A DNA stretch of 64,000 bases from contig NZ_CP017114.1 of NCBI RefSeq assembly GCF_001720485.1, forward strand, positions 1,054,001 to 1,118,000. The letters are read 5' to 3'. The position numbers and the translations under genes are program-made. A model generated the notes under the pieces. The model was given only the letters and a program-made list of their open reading frames with translations. It was not told the origin of the DNA and searched no databases. Shown one piece after another: positions 37,868 to 47,009 of the stretch (within the stretch, counting starts at the first letter, position 1; the number at the start of each line of letters is the position of its first letter). Source of the stretch: Cobetia marina (lineage in GTDB: Bacteria; Pseudomonadota; Gammaproteobacteria; Pseudomonadales; Halomonadaceae).

Positions 37868-38752
37868 TCAGGCGACTTTCTGGCGAGTCGGCAGGCGAAT
37901 CAGACGGGTGGCGATGGCGGTGCCCAGCAGGGTGATGCCCATGCCGGTGAGGATGCGCGCATCGATCACCTCATCGAGCAGCATGTTGCCCCACAGCAAG
38001 GCGCTGACCGGTACCAGGAAGGTGACGGAAGTGGTCGCGGTGGCGCCGGCGCTGGCCAGCAGGCGGAAGAAGATCAGGAAGGCGAGGCTGGTGCTGAGTA
38101 CCGCCAGCGCGATGGCGCTGCCCCAGGCCTCCAGGCTGACGCTGGCCTGCGGCCACATCCACAGGCCCGGAACCAGCAACAGCAGGGACGACATCAGCGA
38201 GCTGCCCGCGGCCAGCACCGGTGAGGGCAGGTGGCTCAGGCGCTGGCGCGAGAAATTGGAGGCGAAGCCGTAGCAGAAGGTCGCCCCCAGGGCGGCGAGG
38301 ATGAACCAGCCATCGCCGCCGAGCTGGAAATCGAGGCGGTCACTCGACAGCACATAGACCCCGCTGAAGGCCACGGCCAGCCCCAGATACTGTTGCTTCT
38401 GAATTGGCGTGGCGAACAGCGCCATGCCCAGCAGCGCGGTGAACAGCGGCGTGGTGGCGTTGATCAGCGAGGTGAAGCCGGCCTCCAGCTGGGTGGTGGC
38501 CAGCGCCAGCAGGCAGAAGGGCAGTGCCTGACTGGTCAGGCCCAGCACCGCAAGCGAGCCCTTGTGTTCCCACAGCATCTTCAGGCGGCCCGCGCCCAGC
38601 AGCAGCGGGGCCAGCACTAGCGCGCCGATGCCCATGCGCAGCAGAATCAATGTGGTCGGGCCGAATTCCGGCGCGGCCACGCGCATGAAGATGAAAGACA
38701 TGCCCCACAGGGTGGACAGCAGGACAAGACGCAAGGCATCGCTGGCGGACAT
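37868..38752 (-). CDS. EamA family (DMT) permease
   Basis: The 294-residue inner-membrane protein has about ten transmembrane helices in two EamA repeats. The first opens with LRLVLLSTLWGMSFIFMRVA and the second with ILAALGATFCYGFASNFSRQ. EamA proteins export amino acids or related metabolites; the substrate here is unknown. It sits just left of the IclR-xsc cluster, so a link with sulfonate metabolism is possible but not shown. The gene starts at ATG 38752. Confidence 0.88.
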   Translation of the reverse strand: MSASDALRLVLLSTLWGMSFIFMRVAAPEFGPTTLILLRMGIGALVLAPLLLGAGRLKMLWEHKGSLAVLGLTSQALPFCLLALATTQLEAGFTSLINATTPLFTALLGMALFATPIQKQQYLGLAVAFSGVYVLSSDRLDFQLGGDGWFILAALGATFCYGFASNFSRQRLSHLPSPVLAAGSSLMSSLLLLVPGLWMWPQASVSLEAWGSAIALAVLSTSLAFLIFFRLLASAGATATTSVTFLVPVSALLWGNMLLDEVIDARILTGMGITLLGTAIATRLIRLPTRQKVA

Positions 38753-38860
38753 GGTGTTCTCGACGTGGCGTGTGGAAGGCAGTCCGCTAGGCTAGCCCCT
38801 CACGCGCATCACGGGAAGCACGACCTTGTGTCTGTCGCTGTCCAGCTTCTGCCCAGCTTC

Positions 38861-38886
38861 AGCCTAGCCCCAGCCTAGCCCCAGCC
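38861..38886. repeat. 11-bp direct repeat
   Basis: AGCCTAGCCCC occurs twice in tandem (38861-38871 and 38872-38882), followed by a partial copy, just past the IclR stop codon. Confidence 0.75.
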
Positions 38887-38894
38887 CGCTGGCC

Positions 38895-39746
38895 TCAGGA
38901 GGACGGAATCGCCCCACGCTGGATGGCGGCGATGTCCCGGGCGGCGCGTTCCAGTGCCGGCAGATGCTTGAGCATGTCCTCGCGCGACTGACGCATCACC
39001 GGCGCCTGGATCGCCACGCCGATGTTGGAGGGCCCGTCCGGGTTGGGTGCCAGCACCGCGATGCACACCAGCCCGGGCAGGAATTCCTCATCATCCAGTG
39101 CATAGCCTTGCCGGCGGACCTGCTCGATCTCGGCCTCGACGGAGTCGATGTCGGTCAGGGTATTGCGCGTCATCGCGTTCAGCGGTGTGCCCTTGAGCAG
39201 GCGGCGGCGCTGGGCGGGCGGCATCTGGGCCAGAAACAGCTTGCCGCTGGCGGAGCAATGCACCGGCACCCGGGAACCGGGATGCAGATAGAAGCGCAGC
39301 GGCGCCTGGGTCTCGACGCGATCCAGATACAGCACTTCGCTGCCCGACAGCGCGGTGATGTTGCAGCTTTCCCCCACCTCTTCCATCAGCCGGCTGAGCA
39401 CGCCGTGGCGCGCGCCCTGCACGGTATCGTTGAGCAGCAGATTTTCCGCCAGACGGCGCAGCCGACTGCCCTTGCTGTAATGGCGGTTGTCCGCCTCGCG
39501 CTGCAGCATGCCGCTGCCTTCCAGCTGCTGGAGCATGCGATGCAGCGTCGGCTTGGGCAGGCCGGTCTCTTCCACCAGTCCCTGCAGCGTGAAGAACTGA
39601 TCCTTGGCGGCGATCACCTCCAGCAGCGCCAGCAGACGCTGGGCGGGCGTATCGCCTTCTATCTTGCTGCCTTCCTTGCCGGTGTCCCTGTCAGCGTCCT
39701 TGCTGGCACGCGGCAGGCTTGCCTGGGGCTGGGTGGCACTGTTCAT
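38895..39746 (-). CDS. IclR family regulator divergent from xsc
   Basis: The 283-residue regulator has a 30-residue charged N-terminal extension, then the winged helix (QRLLALLEVIAAKDQFFTL...GLPKPTLHRMLQQLEGSGML) and the IclR effector domain (SRVPVHCSASGKLFLAQMPP, DDEEFLPGLVCIAVLAPNP). ATG 39746 has a strong AGGAGGGA site. It is divergent from xsc, and a GTTTCG inverted repeat lies in the shared promoter, so local control of xsc is likely. The ligand may be sulfoacetaldehyde or another pathway intermediate (inference). Confidence 0.9.
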   Translation of the reverse strand: MNSATQPQASLPRASKDADRDTGKEGSKIEGDTPAQRLLALLEVIAAKDQFFTLQGLVEETGLPKPTLHRMLQQLEGSGMLQREADNRHYSKGSRLRRLAENLLLNDTVQGARHGVLSRLMEEVGESCNITALSGSEVLYLDRVETQAPLRFYLHPGSRVPVHCSASGKLFLAQMPPAQRRRLLKGTPLNAMTRNTLTDIDSVEAEIEQVRRQGYALDDEEFLPGLVCIAVLAPNPDGPSNIGVAIQAPVMRQSREDMLKHLPALERAARDIAAIQRGAIPSS

Positions 39747-39903
39747 GGGCTATTCCCTCCTTCAATCCGTGCGCGGGGCAGTGTGGCGCCGAAACGCTCG
39801 GCCCGTCAGTGCCTTGCGTTGCTGTGCCTACTTTAACAGTACTCCATTCATCGGAAGAAGTTTCTAAAAAAGGAGTGTTTTTGATCATTTTCCGAAATCA
39901 GGC

Positions 39904-39932
39904 TTGACGGGCCGCGCGGCGAGGGCTAATTT
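39904..39932 (+). promoter_or_regulatory. Probable xsc promoter
   Basis: TTGACG (39904-39909) and TAATTT (39927-39932) are 17 bases apart, 68 bases upstream of the xsc start codon. The predicted transcription start near 39940 falls next to the inverted repeat at 39942. Confidence 0.65.
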
Positions 39933-39941
39933 TGGTCGCAT

Positions 39942-39958
39942 GTTTCGGTAATCGGAAC
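39942..39958. promoter_or_regulatory. Candidate IclR operator at xsc
   Basis: GTTTCG (39942-39947) and CGGAAC (39953-39958) form an inverted repeat with a 5-base spacer and one mismatch. It covers the predicted +1 region, a position suited to repression. A TTTCCGAAA element lies upstream near 39889. Confidence 0.5.
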
Positions 39959-39999
39959 TAAATGTACCAATAAACATAAAATTGATAGTTGGAGACGCC

Positions 40000-41820
40000 A
40001 TGAGCACTCAAGACAGCGCAGACAACCGCAAGGTCGTGCAGGGCAAGCAGAAGATGACGCCCTCCGAGGCTTTCGTGGAAACCATGGTCGCCAATGGCGT
40101 CACCGACATGTTCGGCATCATGGGTTCCGCCTTCATGGATGCGATGGACATCTTCGCGCCGGCCGGCATCCGTCTGATCCCGGTGGTGCATGAGCAGGGC
40201 GCCGCTCACATGGCCGACGGCTATGCGCGTGTCTCCGGTCGTCATGGCATGGTCATCGGCCAGAACGGCCCGGGCATCTCCAACTGCGTCACCGGCATCG
40301 CGGCCGCTTACTGGGCGCACAGCCCGGTGGTCATCGTCACCCCGGAAGCCGGCACCACCGGCATCGGCCTGGGCGGCTTCCAGGAATGCAAGCAGCTGCC
40401 GATGTTCCAGGAATTCACCAAGTACCAGGGCCACGTGACCCACCCGTCGCGCATGGCGGAATACACCGGCCGCTGCTTTGATCGCGCCATGTCCGAGATG
40501 GGCCCGACCCAGCTCAACATTCCGCGTGACTACTTCTACGGCGAGATCGAGTGCGAGATTCCCAAGCCGGCACGCGTGGACCGTGGCCCGGGTGGCAGCA
40601 AGAGTCTGGATGAGGCAGCCGAGCTGCTGGCCAGCGCCAGGTTCCCGGTCATCGTCTCCGGTGGCGGTGTGGTGATGGCGGATGGCGTCGAGGAGTGCAA
40701 GGCACTGGCAGAGCGTCTCGGCGCGCCGGTGGTCAACAGCTACCAGCACAACGATTCCTTCCCGGCCAGCCACCCGCTGTGGTGTGGTCCGCTCGGGTAT
40801 CAGGGCTCCAAGGCGGGCATGAAGCTGATCGCGCAGGCCGATGTCGTCATCGCGCTGGGCACGCGTCTCGGGCCGTTCGGTACCCTGCCGCAGCACGGCA
40901 TGGACTACTGGCCGAAGGACGCGAAGATCATCCAGATCGACGCCGACCACAAGATGCTGGGCCTGGTGAAGAAGATCTCCGTCGGCATCTGCGGTGACGC
41001 GCGTGAAGCGGCCATCGCCCTGACCGAGCGCCTGTCCGGTCGCAATCTGGAATGCGATGCCACCAAGGATTCGCGCCTCAGCACCATCCGCGAAGAGAAG
41101 GCCGCCTGGGAAGCCGAGCTTGACGAGTGGACCCACGAGAAGGACGCCTTCAGCCTCGACGCCATCGACGAGGCCAAGGATGAGAAGCCGTTCTCCGGCG
41201 GCGAATACCTGCACCCGCGTCAGGTCCTGCGCGAGCTGGAAAAGGCCATGCCGGAAGATGTCATGGTCTCCACCGACATCGGCAACATCAATTCCGTGGC
41301 CCATAGCTACCTGCGCTTCGACAAGCCGCGCAGCTTCTTCGCCCCGATGAGCTTCGGCAACTGCGGCTACGCCCTGCCGACCATCATGGGTGCCAAGACC
41401 GCCGCGCCGGAACGTCCGGCCATCGCCTACGCCGGAGACGGCGCCTGGGGCATGAGCCTGATGGAAATCATGACCGCCGTGCGTCACGACATTCCGGTCA
41501 CCGCCGTCGTCTTCCACAACCGTCAGTGGGGCGCCGAGAAGAAGAACCAGGTCGAGTTCTACAACCGTCGCTTCGTCGCCGGTGAGCTGGACAACCAGAG
41601 CTTCGCCGAGATCGCACGCTCCATGGGGGCCGAAGGCATCACCGTCGACCGTCTGGAAGACGTGGGCCCGGCGCTCAAGAAGGCCATCGACATGCAGATG
41701 AACGAAGGCAAGACCTGCGTCATCGAGGTGATGTGTACGCGCGAACTGGGCGACCCGTTCCGCCGCGACGCCCTCAAGAAGCCGGTGCGTCTGCTCGAGA
41801 AGTATCAGGATTACGTGTAA
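40000..41820 (+). CDS. xsc: Sulfoacetaldehyde acetyltransferase
   Basis: Xsc is a thiamine diphosphate enzyme that converts sulfoacetaldehyde and phosphate to acetyl phosphate and sulfite, the desulfonation step of C2 sulfonate catabolism. The 606-residue product carries VHEQGAAHMADGYARVSGRH (active-site glutamate region) and the TPP-binding GDGAWGMSLMEIMTAVRHDI followed by FHNRQWGAEKKNQVEFYNRR, which is characteristic of Xsc among TPP enzymes. The ATG at 40000 has GGAG at the correct distance; the TTG-type extension to 39982 is not needed. pta follows in the same direction. Confidence 0.95.
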   Translation: MSTQDSADNRKVVQGKQKMTPSEAFVETMVANGVTDMFGIMGSAFMDAMDIFAPAGIRLIPVVHEQGAAHMADGYARVSGRHGMVIGQNGPGISNCVTGIAAAYWAHSPVVIVTPEAGTTGIGLGGFQECKQLPMFQEFTKYQGHVTHPSRMAEYTGRCFDRAMSEMGPTQLNIPRDYFYGEIECEIPKPARVDRGPGGSKSLDEAAELLASARFPVIVSGGGVVMADGVEECKALAERLGAPVVNSYQHNDSFPASHPLWCGPLGYQGSKAGMKLIAQADVVIALGTRLGPFGTLPQHGMDYWPKDAKIIQIDADHKMLGLVKKISVGICGDAREAAIALTERLSGRNLECDATKDSRLSTIREEKAAWEAELDEWTHEKDAFSLDAIDEAKDEKPFSGGEYLHPRQVLRELEKAMPEDVMVSTDIGNINSVAHSYLRFDKPRSFFAPMSFGNCGYALPTIMGAKTAAPERPAIAYAGDGAWGMSLMEIMTAVRHDIPVTAVVFHNRQWGAEKKNQVEFYNRRFVAGELDNQSFAEIARSMGAEGITVDRLEDVGPALKKAIDMQMNEGKTCVIEVMCTRELGDPFRRDALKKPVRLLEKYQDYV

Positions 41821-41901
41821 CGCCCGGTCCTTGCGCGCCTGAGTGGACAGGCGCGCAAGCGAACATGGCGCAACACGCAAGCTAGACGGAACCTCTCCCT
41901 T

Positions 41902-41933
41902 GCCCCGGCCATTTCTGATGTCCGGGGCTTTTT
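41902..41933 (+). terminator. Terminator between xsc and pta
   Basis: GCCCCGG (41902-41908) pairs with CCGGGGC (41922-41928) and is followed by five T, which fits intrinsic termination. A second hairpin (41831-41858) lies just before it. Both are within the xsc-pta gap and may lower pta expression relative to xsc. Confidence 0.7.
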
Positions 41934-41973
41934 GGATGTGTCGGCTGCCTGCAGGGGCAGCGAGGAGACAGAC

Positions 41974-42993
41974 ATGAAGGCACTCAACAACATTCTGGCG
42001 CGGGCCAAGGCCGACCCGCGCCGTATCGTGCTCTGCGAAGGGCAGGACATGCGGGTGGTGCGGGCAGCGGTGAGCGCGGCGGAGCAGGGCCTGGCGCAGG
42101 TGATGCTGGTGGGCGACCCGACCGTCATCGCCGCCACCGCCAGAGAAGCCGGGCTCGAGGATGGCTCGCTGGGAAGGTGTGAGCTGATCGACCCCGCCAC
42201 CTCCGAGCACACCGCCAGGCTTGCCGAGGCGCTGCACGCGCATCGCGCGGCCAAGGGCATGACGGCGGAGCAGGCCGCCGAGAAGATTCGTGATCCGCTG
42301 ATATTCGCCAATATGCTGGTGCGCGAAGGGCTGGCGGATGGCTCGGTGGCGGGGGCGGTGAATACCACCGCCGATGTGGTGCGCAGCGCCATCCAGTTAC
42401 TGGGCCTGGCGCCGGGCAGCAAGCTGGTCTCCAGCTTCTTTCTGATGATGCTGTGCAAGCCATTCCACAACCTGAAGGGCGGGATGATCTTCTCGGACTG
42501 CGGGCTGGTGATCGACCCCGACGCGGAAGAGCTTTCGCAGATCGCGCTGGCCGCCGCCGACAGCGCCCAGGCCCTGCTCGGGGAAGACCCACGGGTGGCG
42601 ATGCTGTCGTTCTCCACCAATGGCAGCGCGCATCACGCTTCGGTGGACAAGGTGGTGCAGGCCGCGCATCTCGTGCGGGAGCAACGCCCGGAGATCGCCA
42701 TCGATGAAGACGTGCAGCTCGACGCCGCCATCGTGGCGGAAATCGCCGAGCGCAAGCTGCCCACCTCACGCGTCAAAGGCACCTCCAACGTGCTGGTGTT
42801 CCCCAATCTGGAAGCCGGCAATATCGGCTACAAGCTCGCCGAACGCATCGGCGGCGCAGAAGCCATCGGCCCGCTACTCCAGGGCCTCGCCAAACCCGCC
42901 AACGACCTCTCGCGCGGCTGCTCCACCGCCGACATCCTCAATGTCATTGCGGTCACTGTCGTCCAGGCACAGCAGCGCACCCCGCAAGACTGA
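41974..42993 (+). CDS. pta: Phosphate acetyltransferase, short form
   Basis: Pta converts acetyl phosphate and CoA to acetyl-CoA, completing taurine carbon assimilation after Xsc. The 339-residue product is the short form with only the PTA_PTB catalytic domain: RIVLCEGQDMRVVRAA, DPLIFANMLVREGLADGSVAG and the FPNLEAGNIGYKLAERIGGA segment. It lacks the P-loop and DRTGG domains of long housekeeping Pta. ATG 41974 has GAGGAG upstream. Its position after xsc is the classical arrangement. Confidence 0.95.
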   Translation: MKALNNILARAKADPRRIVLCEGQDMRVVRAAVSAAEQGLAQVMLVGDPTVIAATAREAGLEDGSLGRCELIDPATSEHTARLAEALHAHRAAKGMTAEQAAEKIRDPLIFANMLVREGLADGSVAGAVNTTADVVRSAIQLLGLAPGSKLVSSFFLMMLCKPFHNLKGGMIFSDCGLVIDPDAEELSQIALAAADSAQALLGEDPRVAMLSFSTNGSAHHASVDKVVQAAHLVREQRPEIAIDEDVQLDAAIVAEIAERKLPTSRVKGTSNVLVFPNLEAGNIGYKLAERIGGAEAIGPLLQGLAKPANDLSRGCSTADILNVIAVTVVQAQQRTPQD

Positions 42994-43032
42994 TTTTCTC
43001 CTTCTTTTCCTTCTGTTAGCCGCTCACCGCGG

Positions 43033-43057
43033 ATAGGGCAGGCGAAAGCCTGCCTAT
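43033..43057 (+). terminator. Hairpin after pta
   Basis: ATAGGGCAGGC pairs with GCCTGCCTAT across a GAAA tetraloop with one bulged base. It marks the end of the high-GC block before the AT-rich islet. Confidence 0.7.
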
Positions 43058-43206
43058 TATCTATGCAGTTGTGCTTTTCCTTTCATGTTAAGTGTGTTTT
43101 TAGCGTTAAATAGTTCTTTTGTAATTTTTGATGAATTGATCAATGACTTCTAATATTATTCAAACCGACTTCTGTTATTGTGAAGAAAAATAAACTGAGG
43201 GCTCCT

Positions 43207-43782
43207 ATGAGATTTTATAATATTGACACTTTTGAACAGCGTATGGCTACTCAGTCAGTCTCAATAGCTTTCTTTTGTTTTAAATATCATAACTGCACTT
43301 TGGAAATTGCCTACTCTAGAAAGCAGCGTAAATTCATTATTGCTTTTGTCGATCATAACTTAGGGTTTACCTGCTCTGTTGATAATGGTTTTGTATGCTC
43401 TTATATAAATCATAAAGATGCTGTAAAACAATTAATGAGATGCCGTAACCACGATAAATATGATCCAAAGGACTTTCTTGAATTACTTAATGATTATTTG
43501 CCCGAAGCCAATTTTTGTCAGGTTAACGATAAGAGATATAACTATATTCTTAGTAGGGCTGTTTCTAACTTCGAAGATAGAATATATTTTAATCATTGGC
43601 GAAGCTCTAACATGTCTGATAGGCAGAAAGAGAAAACTATAGAGCTCATGGGATATGAAGTGTTGTATTTCTGCAAAGAAAATCATGTAATTCCAGTATT
43701 TTTTGCTCATCCTACATCTAGGACATTAGCCGCGTTTGAAGATTATAAAGCGGACTACTTTGTTAACGGCACTAAAATATAA
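43207..43782 (+). CDS. Unrecognised 191-residue protein of the AT-rich islet
   Basis: The product begins MRFYNIDTFEQRMATQSVSI. It is soluble, rich in Phe, Tyr, Asn, Lys and Cys, with no signal peptide or transmembrane segment. I recognise no family, and no known catalytic motif stands out. ATG 43207 has a GAGG site 6 bases upstream; an in-frame GTG at 43180 has none. The gene ends 56 bp before the FRG-domain gene in the same direction, so the two may form one transcript. Confidence 0.75.
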   Translation: MRFYNIDTFEQRMATQSVSIAFFCFKYHNCTLEIAYSRKQRKFIIAFVDHNLGFTCSVDNGFVCSYINHKDAVKQLMRCRNHDKYDPKDFLELLNDYLPEANFCQVNDKRYNYILSRAVSNFEDRIYFNHWRSSNMSDRQKEKTIELMGYEVLYFCKENHVIPVFFAHPTSRTLAAFEDYKADYFVNGTKI

Positions 43783-43838
43783 ATAAAGTAATTGCAGCTT
43801 CTTGGTTTCTAGCTTCAAAGCATACTTCGGAGAGTATT

Positions 43839-45155
43839 ATGTACAATTTGTTAATTACATCAGAGGAAGGCGCTTGGGATAAAGAGAGTTATATCTATGA
43901 CATAAGTAGGTTTCTTGAGTACACTCATGAAGATATAGCTTCGAAGTTTAAATTTGGCTCTAACTTATCTCTAGATGAAAAATTCATCTCATCGATAAAA
44001 AGCTACCCATGCCTATTTGTCTATGAAAGAGGTATGGGGGTAGCAAGAATGGGAAGTATCAATAATATTACGCGTGTTAGTAGAAGAAGAATAAAAATTG
44101 ATTTTTCCATATATAGAGATTCTCCAGAGTTAAGTTATATAGACTTAGATATGCTTGGTAGTGATTTGGACATAAGGAAGTGGGAGATTAATCGTACGCA
44201 TTGGGCAATTAAAGACATAGATCTATACAATGTGCTTTATGACTATATTGATCATAATATTCCATTTGGAGATGATAATGTAGGCGAAGAAGTTGATCTT
44301 CCTGAACAAAAAGAGCATGTTATAGTACATTCTGTTGTAGAATTTATTGAAGAGATATCGGTATTTAATGAGTTGAGGAGAGAGAGCGAAATATTCTATC
44401 GCGGACATTCTTGTGCAGGGAAGTATATGCTTGCCCCTTCACTTTTTAGAAAGGATGAAGAAGGTAATTATTTATACAAGGATAGAGAAGATGTGATATA
44501 TCGCGAGCTAATGGTATCGAATTCAGGGGATTTTAGACATGATCATTATACCTTGGATAGTTTAGTGCGTATGCAGCACTACTCATTGCCTACTAGGTTA
44601 TTAGACATCACTTCAAATCCTTTAATAGCCCTGTATTTCGCCTGTACCTCGAATCTTAATGAAGTCGGAGAGGTTATAATATTTACGATGGCTAAGGAGC
44701 GGATAAAATATTTTGACTCTGATATAGTGAGTTGTTTGGCGAATTTATCTAGACTCTCCTCGCACAGTAAAAAAGCCATAGATTTTTCTTTCTCTGAATT
44801 AAGTGAGTTCAATGATCAAGATTCAATAAAAAAGCTTATACATTTTGTTAAAGAAGAAAAAGGTTATTTCGAAGCAAAGATTAATCCTATAGATTTACAA
44901 AAAATAGTTTGTGTGAAGGTTAAAAGGAGTAATGATAGAATATCATCTCAGTCTGGTGCTTTTCTTCTATTCGGGCATGAAGTTATTTTTGATGAAGATG
45001 GTAATGAAGAAATCGATATAAATCGAATCAGAATTGTGAATAAAGAGTCAATATTACAAGAGCTAGATTTTCTTAATATAAATGAAAGCACTGTTTTTCC
45101 TTACATAGAGAATTCGGCAAAATATGTTGCAAGTAAGTATAGATTTGAAAATTAA
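43839..45155 (+). CDS. FRG domain-containing protein
   Basis: The 438-residue protein has an N-terminal region (1-160) I cannot classify. An FRG domain follows (about 165-290): IFYRGHS (185-191) is the F-R-G signature position, then LAPSLFRKDEEGN and the conserved MQHYSLPTRLLDITSNPLIA (245-264) with LYFACTSN. The C-terminal part (about 320-438) includes SQSGAFLLFGHEVIF. FRG proteins are of unknown biochemical function and are often found in mobile or defence-associated DNA. GGAG precedes ATG 43839. It probably works with the upstream gene. Confidence 0.85.
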   Translation: MYNLLITSEEGAWDKESYIYDISRFLEYTHEDIASKFKFGSNLSLDEKFISSIKSYPCLFVYERGMGVARMGSINNITRVSRRRIKIDFSIYRDSPELSYIDLDMLGSDLDIRKWEINRTHWAIKDIDLYNVLYDYIDHNIPFGDDNVGEEVDLPEQKEHVIVHSVVEFIEEISVFNELRRESEIFYRGHSCAGKYMLAPSLFRKDEEGNYLYKDREDVIYRELMVSNSGDFRHDHYTLDSLVRMQHYSLPTRLLDITSNPLIALYFACTSNLNEVGEVIIFTMAKERIKYFDSDIVSCLANLSRLSSHSKKAIDFSFSELSEFNDQDSIKKLIHFVKEEKGYFEAKINPIDLQKIVCVKVKRSNDRISSQSGAFLLFGHEVIFDEDGNEEIDINRIRIVNKESILQELDFLNINESTVFPYIENSAKYVASKYRFEN

Positions 45156-45260
45156 TGGCCTAGTATTGATGTTATAGATAATAAGTGAAGCTATATGGTG
45201 ATGTTTTTTAGAGTAAGCAAAATAATTTCTAAATCCATGTTTTGTTAATTGTTTTGAGAT

Positions 45261-47009
45261 TTACATCCCTTGATGCCGACACGCCAGCGCCATGTGATAC
45301 ACGATTTCATCGGCGAGGGCGTTGTCGAGGGTGCGCTCAAGATCGATGATCAGCTGATTGGGGTAGTAGGCGCTGAGGTCCAGCCCGACCCCGAGGCCGA
45401 GGATGGCCTGTCGGCCGGAGCGGGTCTGTTGCGCGACAACCTGCTTGAGGTGGCTGTCGAGGTATTGCTCGTCATTGGCGGTGTTGGTGGCGCTGTCACA
45501 GGGGCTGCCATCGGAGATGACGACCAGCAGACGGCGCGCGCCTTCGTCGGCAGGGGCGTTGTCTGCGAGACGTGAGCAGGCCCATTGCACGGCTTCGCCA
45601 TCCACGCCTTCGCGGTAGAGATCGGCCTTGAGCAGGGCGCCGAAGTGGCGGCGCGCACGTCGCCACGCCAGTGAGGCGGGCTTGAAGATCAGATACTGCA
45701 CTTCATTCAGGCGGCCCGGACGCGCGGGCTTGCCGGCGCGTCGCCAGTCCTTGAGGGCGCGGCCACCATTCCAGGCGCCAGTGGTGAAGCCGAGCACCTC
45801 GGTGGGCACACCGGCCATGTCCAGCGCGCGGGTGAGTATCTCGATCAGCATCGCCACCGCCTCGCCATGCACCTTCATCGAACCGGAGCAGTCGATCAGG
45901 AAACTGACCTGGGCACTGGCTTCGGGCACCCAACGCTCGCGCTGGAAGACCCGCCGCTCGGCCGGCGAGGAAATCACCTGACTCAGCCGCCGCCCATCGA
46001 TGATTCCTTCCTCCTCCCCGAAGTGCCATCCCTCACGCTGTGGCGAGCTGAAATGCCGCGCCAGCTGACGTGCCAGGCGCCGCACGTTGATCTTCTGCTC
46101 CGCCAGACGCGTATCCAGCGCCTGACGATACTCATCGAGCAGGGCCGCGCGCATGCGCCTGGCCGGTTCCAGCTCGCGGTCATAGGCCGTGGTGAACACC
46201 TGATAGGGCAGCAATTCCTCCGGCGCGCCACGCCGGTGACTCGGCAGCGGCGATGCCGCCTGCTCCTCGAGCAGACTCGCTTCATCATCCTCGTTTTCCA
46301 GAAACAGCGCGAAGCGTTGTCTGGCCTCGGAGTCGTCATCTTCCTCGCCGTCCTGCTCCTCCAGCGATTCGGCCAGCTCCTGCTCCAGCCACAGGCTGAT
46401 GCTCAGCGCATGCTGCTGATAGGCCGCCTGATCGAAACGCGTGCGTCTCAGCCCCGCCATGTCAGCGCCCAGCGCCTGATAGAAGGAGGCGCGCGTCGTC
46501 TCGATGTAATCCTCCGTCTCGTGGATCACCGCGCAGGCCATCAGGCGCGACCAGCACGACTGGATGACGCTGTAGATCAGGATGCCGCTGCTCGTCTCGG
46601 TCAGGCCCGCGTGATAGAAGGCCAGGCACCAGTCGGTGAAGCGCCGCGCCAGATTTTCCTTCACGCCGGGCATGTCAGGATCGACCAGCGCCTCGACGCG
46701 CAGCTGCTCAAGCAGGTCATAGATCAGACGGGTTTCCGGCAGCGCCGGGCGCGCCGCCAGATGCAGCGCCTCGTCGGTGTGGAGCAGGCGCAGCGCGATG
46801 GCATCGCTGACCGCGCGATAGTTGTCGAGCGTGCAGTCATCCTCCTCAAGGCGCAGATGCGGCGTGCGCAGTGGCAGCGCCTGCGCATGCCGACTCAGGC
46901 GCCGCCCTCGATAGGCCCAGCCGGCCTGACCGCTGAGTGCCCCGAGACTCGCCGCCGCAAGCTCCTCGAGATACTGCTGACGACGGCGTACCTGCTGGGC
47001 CGCACTCAT
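45261..47009 (-). CDS. cobT: CobT-like cobaltochelatase subunit (VWA domain)
   Basis: The 582-residue protein resembles CobT, the VWA subunit of aerobic cobaltochelatase. An acidic stretch ([15 protein letters not shown], about 220-235) separates an N-terminal helical region from the C-terminal VWA domain. The metal-ion-dependent adhesion site is [13 protein letters not shown] and a later ISDGSP. Its start overlaps the cobS stop by 4 bases (ATGA). No cobN is nearby, so it could serve cobalamin synthesis with CobN elsewhere or act as a MoxR-VWA type maturation pair. Confidence 0.88.
   Translation of the reverse strand: MSAAQQVRRRQQYLEELAAASLGALSGQAGWAYRGRRLSRHAQALPLRTPHLRLEEDDCTLDNYRAVSDAIALRLLHTDEALHLAARPALPETRLIYDLLEQLRVEALVDPDMPGVKENLARRFTDWCLAFYHAGLTETSSGILIYSVIQSCWSRLMACAVIHETEDYIETTRASFYQALGADMAGLRRTRFDQAAYQQHALSISLWLEQELAESLEEQDGEEDDDSEARQRFALFLENEDDEASLLEEQAASPLPSHRRGAPEELLPYQVFTTAYDRELEPARRMRAALLDEYRQALDTRLAEQKINVRRLARQLARHFSSPQREGWHFGEEEGIIDGRRLSQVISSPAERRVFQRERWVPEASAQVSFLIDCSGSMKVHGEAVAMLIEILTRALDMAGVPTEVLGFTTGAWNGGRALKDWRRAGKPARPGRLNEVQYLIFKPASLAWRRARRHFGALLKADLYREGVDGEAVQWACSRLADNAPADEGARRLLVVISDGSPCDSATNTANDEQYLDSHLKQVVAQQTRSGRQAILGLGVGLDLSAYYPNQLIIDLERTLDNALADEIVYHMALACRHQGM

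Larger units (their letters stand above)
43060..45255. other. AT-rich islet between pta and cobT
   Basis: The base composition drops sharply here to roughly one third G+C by eye, against more than 60 percent on both sides. Codons such as AGA, ATA and TTA, rare in the neighbours, become common. It contains two rightward genes and no integrase, transposase or flanking tRNA. No clear direct repeats were seen at the ends. It is most simply read as horizontally acquired cargo placed between two convergent genes. Confidence 0.85.

Noticed and set aside
39958..42243. A 761-residue frame antisense to xsc and pta
   Set aside because: His/Gly/Val-rich shadow composition typical of the complement of high-GC genes.
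43060..45255. Insertion sequence or integrative element
   Set aside because: No transposase, integrase, terminal inverted repeats or target duplication was found at the borders.
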